From Salinithrix halophila (GTDB lineage: Bacteria > Bacillota > Bacilli > Thermoactinomycetales > DSM-45169): a stretch of 64,000 nt of DNA. The notes under the pieces are model-generated. The model had not been told where the DNA came from and ran no database searches. It worked only from the letters and a program-made list of their open reading frames with translations. The DNA is taken from NCBI RefSeq assembly GCF_042650125.1, contig NZ_JBHSAP010000004.1, positions 1 to 64,000 of the forward strand, written 5' to 3'. Positions 61,063 to 64,000 of this stretch are shown here, one piece after another. Within the stretch, counting starts at the first letter, position 1, and each line of letters opens with the position of its first letter. The position numbers were made by a program, and so were the translations under genes.

Positions 61063-63507
61063 TTATTGCGTGGAGGGGGACAACTCCGAACGACGGACGG
61101 TCAGCTTGCCGTCTTCTTCATCGATTTCCACGGTATCGCCATGTTTGATGTTCCCCTTGAGGAGTTCCTCGGAAAGCCGGTCTTCGATATGTTTCTGGAT
61201 GGCTCGGCGCAGGGGTCGTGCTCCATAAGTGGGGTCGAAACCGGCTTTGGCCAGGTTTTTGGCCGCTGCTTCGGTAAGGACGAAGTCGATTTCCTGTTCC
61301 TGTAGCCGTTTGCGAAGCTGGTCGGACATCAGGGTGACGATTTCCTGAAGGTGCTCTTGTTTCAAGGAATGGAAGACGATCACGTCATCAATCCGGTTGA
61401 GGAATTCAGGACGGAAGCTCTTTTTCAACTCATCCATCACATTGTCTTTCATCGCTTCGTATTCATCGGCGGAGGTGTCTCCAACGGTAAAGCCAAGGCG
61501 TTGGTTCTGTTTGATCAAATTAGCCCCTACGTTGGAGGTCATAATGATCACGGTGTTGCGGAAATCCACCGTTCGTCCCTTGCCGTCGGTGAGTCGACCG
61601 TCTTCTAGAACCTGCAACATAATGTTGAAAACCTCGGGGTGGGCTTTCTCTACCTCGTCGAACAGGACGACGGAATAGGGCTTGCGGCGCACTTTTTCCG
61701 TCAGCTGCCCCCCTTCGTCATACCCTACATAGCCTGGAGGGGCCCCGACAAGGCGGGCGGTGGAATGCTTCTCCATGTATTCGGACATATCGATGCGGAT
61801 AATGGCATCCTCCGCTCCGAACATCGCCTCAGCTAGCGCCCGAGCCAATTCGGTTTTCCCAACCCCCGTCGGCCCGAGGAAAATGAAAGAGCCGATCGGC
61901 CGCTTGGGGTCCTTCAATCCGGCCCGGGCCCGTCGGATTGCCCGGGAGACGGATCGAACCGCTTCGTCCTGCCCAATCACCCGTTTGTGAAGGATGGATT
62001 CCATGTTCAAGAGACGGTCTGATTCCTCTTCAGCCAGTTTCCGTACAGGAATACCCGTCCAACTGGCCACCACTTCTGCGATGTCCTCGGCATTCACTTC
62101 GGAATCGGTTTTTCCTTGATCCGCCTTCCAATTGTTCCGAGTGGTCTCCAATTCTTCGCGCAGTTTTTGTTCCCGGTCCCGCAGGTTGGCCGCTTTTTCG
62201 AATTCTTGGCTTTGGACAGCGGCATCCTTCTCTTTACGCACCTCATCCAGCTTTTGCTCCATTTCCTTCAGTTCCGGTGGAACCGTATAAGAGGAAAGGC
62301 GAACTTTGGAGGCGGCTTCGTCGATCAGATCGATGGCCTTGTCGGGCAGAAACCGGTCGGTGATGTAACGGTCGGAAAGTTTCACCGAGGCTTCAATCGC
62401 CTCGTCGGTAATTTTCACACGATGGTGGGCCTCATACCGGTCGCGAAGCCCCTGCAGGATCTGAACCGCTTCTTCCGCCGAAGGCTGATCCACTGTGATT
62501 GGTTGAAAGCGACGCTCCAGGGCCGCATCCTTCTCGATATATTTACGGTATTCATCCAAAGTAGTCGCCCCGATGCACTGCAAGTCACCTCGAGCCAGGG
62601 CCGGTTTCAGAATATTAGAGGCATCGATCGCCCCTTCTGCACCCCCGGCTCCGATCAGCGTGTGCAACTCATCGATAAAGAGGACCACATTGCCTGCCTG
62701 ACGGATTTCATCCATAATTTTCTTCAGACGATCTTCAAATTCGCCCCGATATTTCGTTCCGGCGACGACGGTCCCCATATCAAGGGTCATCACACGCTTG
62801 CCACGCAAGGTTTCCGGGGTCTCCCCGTCAACGATCTTTTGGGCGAGCCCTTCGGCAATGGCTGTTTTCCCGACTCCGGGCTCTCCGATTAGCACGGGGT
62901 TATTCTTCGTACGGCGGGAGAGGACTTGGATGACCCGCTCGATTTCCTTACTACGACCGATCACCGGATCCAAGTTATCCTCTTTGGCCGCGGCTGTCAG
63001 GTCACGGGCCAGGCTATCCAAGGTGGGGGTATTGGCGTTTGACCCCGCTCCCTGGTTGGAAGAGACGGCTTCAGAACTACCTAGGAGCTGCAATACTTGT
63101 TGTCTGGCCTTATTGAGGGAGACACCGAGGTTGTTCAATACCCGAGCCGCTACTCCTTCTCCTTCACGAATAAGACCCAGAAGGATATGTTCGGTACCGA
63201 CATAGGTATGGCCCAGTTTACGGGCTTCGTCCATGGAAAGCTCGATCACCTTTTTCGCCCGGGGTGTGTAAGCAATGTTGGTCGGCTGCCCCTGGCCGCG
63301 TCCGATCAGGGTTTCCACTTCCTTCTGGATTTTCTCCAAGCCGAGCCCCAAACCCATCAGGGCCTTGGCGGCAATCCCTTCTCCCTCTCGCACTAGGCCC
63401 AAGAGAATATGTTCGGTACCAATATTGCTGTGGCCAAGACGGACAGCTTCTTCCTGTGCCAGGGCGAGAACTTTTTGAGCCCGTTCCGTAAATCGTCCAA
63501 ACATCAT
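61063..63507 (-). CDS. clpC: ATP-dependent Clp protease ATPase subunit ClpC
   Basis: 814 residues starting MMFGRFTERAQKVLALAQEEA as in B. subtilis. The N-domain repeats (1-145), first AAA domain (GEPGVGKT), UVR-containing middle domain (about 410-460) and second AAA domain (GPTGVGKT) are present. ClpC with ClpP degrades arginine-phosphorylated proteins, and its activity depends on adaptors such as MecA or McsB. It is 48 bases downstream of mcsB. Confidence 0.99.
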   Translation of the reverse strand: MMFGRFTERAQKVLALAQEEAVRLGHSNIGTEHILLGLVREGEGIAAKALMGLGLGLEKIQKEVETLIGRGQGQPTNIAYTPRAKKVIELSMDEARKLGHTYVGTEHILLGLIREGEGVAARVLNNLGVSLNKARQQVLQLLGSSEAVSSNQGAGSNANTPTLDSLARDLTAAAKEDNLDPVIGRSKEIERVIQVLSRRTKNNPVLIGEPGVGKTAIAEGLAQKIVDGETPETLRGKRVMTLDMGTVVAGTKYRGEFEDRLKKIMDEIRQAGNVVLFIDELHTLIGAGGAEGAIDASNILKPALARGDLQCIGATTLDEYRKYIEKDAALERRFQPITVDQPSAEEAVQILQGLRDRYEAHHRVKITDEAIEASVKLSDRYITDRFLPDKAIDLIDEAASKVRLSSYTVPPELKEMEQKLDEVRKEKDAAVQSQEFEKAANLRDREQKLREELETTRNNWKADQGKTDSEVNAEDIAEVVASWTGIPVRKLAEEESDRLLNMESILHKRVIGQDEAVRSVSRAIRRARAGLKDPKRPIGSFIFLGPTGVGKTELARALAEAMFGAEDAIIRIDMSEYMEKHSTARLVGAPPGYVGYDEGGQLTEKVRRKPYSVVLFDEVEKAHPEVFNIMLQVLEDGRLTDGKGRTVDFRNTVIIMTSNVGANLIKQNQRLGFTVGDTSADEYEAMKDNVMDELKKSFRPEFLNRIDDVIVFHSLKQEHLQEIVTLMSDQLRKRLQEQEIDFVLTEAAAKNLAKAGFDPTYGARPLRRAIQKHIEDRLSEELLKGNIKHGDTVEIDEEDGKLTVRRSELSPSTQ

Positions 63508-63555
63508 AGCTGATCCACCTCGCTTTGAATGTTATTAATCAACCGGAAGCAACGG

Positions 63556-64000
63556 TTACCCATTCCCGTCAGGATCATGAAGGCGTTCCCGGATCATCAC
63601 CGCACGACGGATGTCCCGTTCGTCAGAATCCAGCCGGGCTTGTGCATACTGTTGTAAAAAGCCGGGTTGGGTCATCACCATCAGTTCATTCATCACATTG
63701 GCCTCCACACCGGTGAGAAGGCCCATATCGATGCCGAGCCGAAGGTCGGAGAGGCGTTCCATCGCCTCTTTGGAGCTGATCACCCTGGCGTGGGAGAGGA
63801 CCCCATAAGAACGGTGAACTCGGTCCTCCAACTGCGTCGGGGAGATCTCTCGAAGGCGTTCCCGGGCGTCCCGCTCGTGCTGGATCATCTGTTTCACCAC
63901 GCCTTGAAGCTTATCGATGATCTCGTCCTCCCGCTGTCCCAAGGTTACCTGGTTGGAAACTTGGTACAGGTTCCCAAGAGCTTCCGAGCCTTCTCCGTAG
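63556..64000 (-). CDS. mcsB: Protein arginine kinase McsB, C-terminal part
   Basis: About 147 residues of the C-terminus; the frame is open to the window edge, so the start is outside. The sequence QREDEIIDKLQGVVKQMI, then RSYGVLSHARVISSKEAMERLSDLR, fits the C-terminal lobe of McsB. McsB phosphorylates arginines, marking proteins such as CtsR for ClpCP. The catalytic ATP site lies upstream, outside the window. The usual ctsR-mcsA-mcsB-clpC order would place two more genes to the right. Confidence 0.93.
   Translation of the reverse strand, partial: YGEGSEALGNLYQVSNQVTLGQREDEIIDKLQGVVKQMIQHERDARERLREISPTQLEDRVHRSYGVLSHARVISSKEAMERLSDLRLGIDMGLLTGVEANVMNELMVMTQPGFLQQYAQARLDSDERDIRRAVMIRERLHDPDGNG

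Overview
The window reads as the core ribosomal and RNA polymerase region of an endospore-forming member of the Bacillales. Nearly everything is on the minus strand, so the natural reading direction runs from position 64000 down to 1. Evidence for the group: the gene order clpC-radA-disA, gltX-cysE-cysS-mrnC-rlmB-rae1-sigH, rpmG-secE-nusG, rpoB-rpoC, str, S10, spc and alpha clusters closely follows Bacillus subtilis. Sporulation and germination genes (pdaB, kbaA, gerD, cwlD, salA, sigH, disA) sit among the housekeeping genes, and S14 is the short zinc type. The G+C content is well above that of B. subtilis. A Thermoactinomycetaceae-like organism would fit, but the genus cannot be fixed from this sequence alone.

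Layout. 1-22: the 5' end of a 16S rRNA gene, preceded by two tandem SigA promoters. 390-6231: an OsmC-like protein, a SpoIIM-family membrane protein and the pdaB / kbaA / gerD / salA / cwlD / ybaK sporulation block. 6340-8261: rpsI, rplM and truA. 8283-10761: the ECF transporter core (ecfT, ecfA2, ecfA1). 10910-26304: the alpha, spc and S10 clusters, closing with rpsJ and its own promoter. 26467-29985: a less conserved island holding a 0.9 kb gene-free stretch, a DinB-family gene, a secreted lipase-like protein and a cupin. 30096-34839: tuf, fusA, rpsG, rpsL and the L7Ae-like gene. 34969-42233: rpoC and rpoB. 42590-47880: rsmC, rplL, rplJ, rplA, rplK, nusG, secE, rpmG and sigH. 47962-54852: rae1, rlmB, mrnC, cysS, cysE (behind a Cys T-box), gltX, ispF and ispD. 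54950-64000: yacL, carD, a small plus-strand Cys-rich protein, pssA, disA, radA, clpC and the C-terminal part of mcsB, which runs off the window.

Regulation visible in sequence: good SigA promoters for the rrn operon, rpsJ, rplM, rpoA, the str operon, rpoB, rplJ, rpmG-secE-nusG, sigH and carD; a full-consensus SigG promoter for gerD; an L10 leader with attenuator before rplJ; a probable L13 leader before rplM; and a cysteine T-box before cysE-cysS. Many intrinsic terminators separate the units.

I found no CRISPR array, transposase, prophage, toxin-antitoxin or defence locus. The least ordinary items are a small hairpin repeat family present in several intergenic spaces, a possible 36-residue ORF coupled to rpmJ, an L24 protein enlarged inside its KOW motif, the structured gene-free stretch upstream of the DinB gene, a 16 bp perfect hairpin in the rpsL leader, and the carD / Cys-rich protein / pssA insertion between yacL and disA. 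None of these by itself demonstrates a new system.
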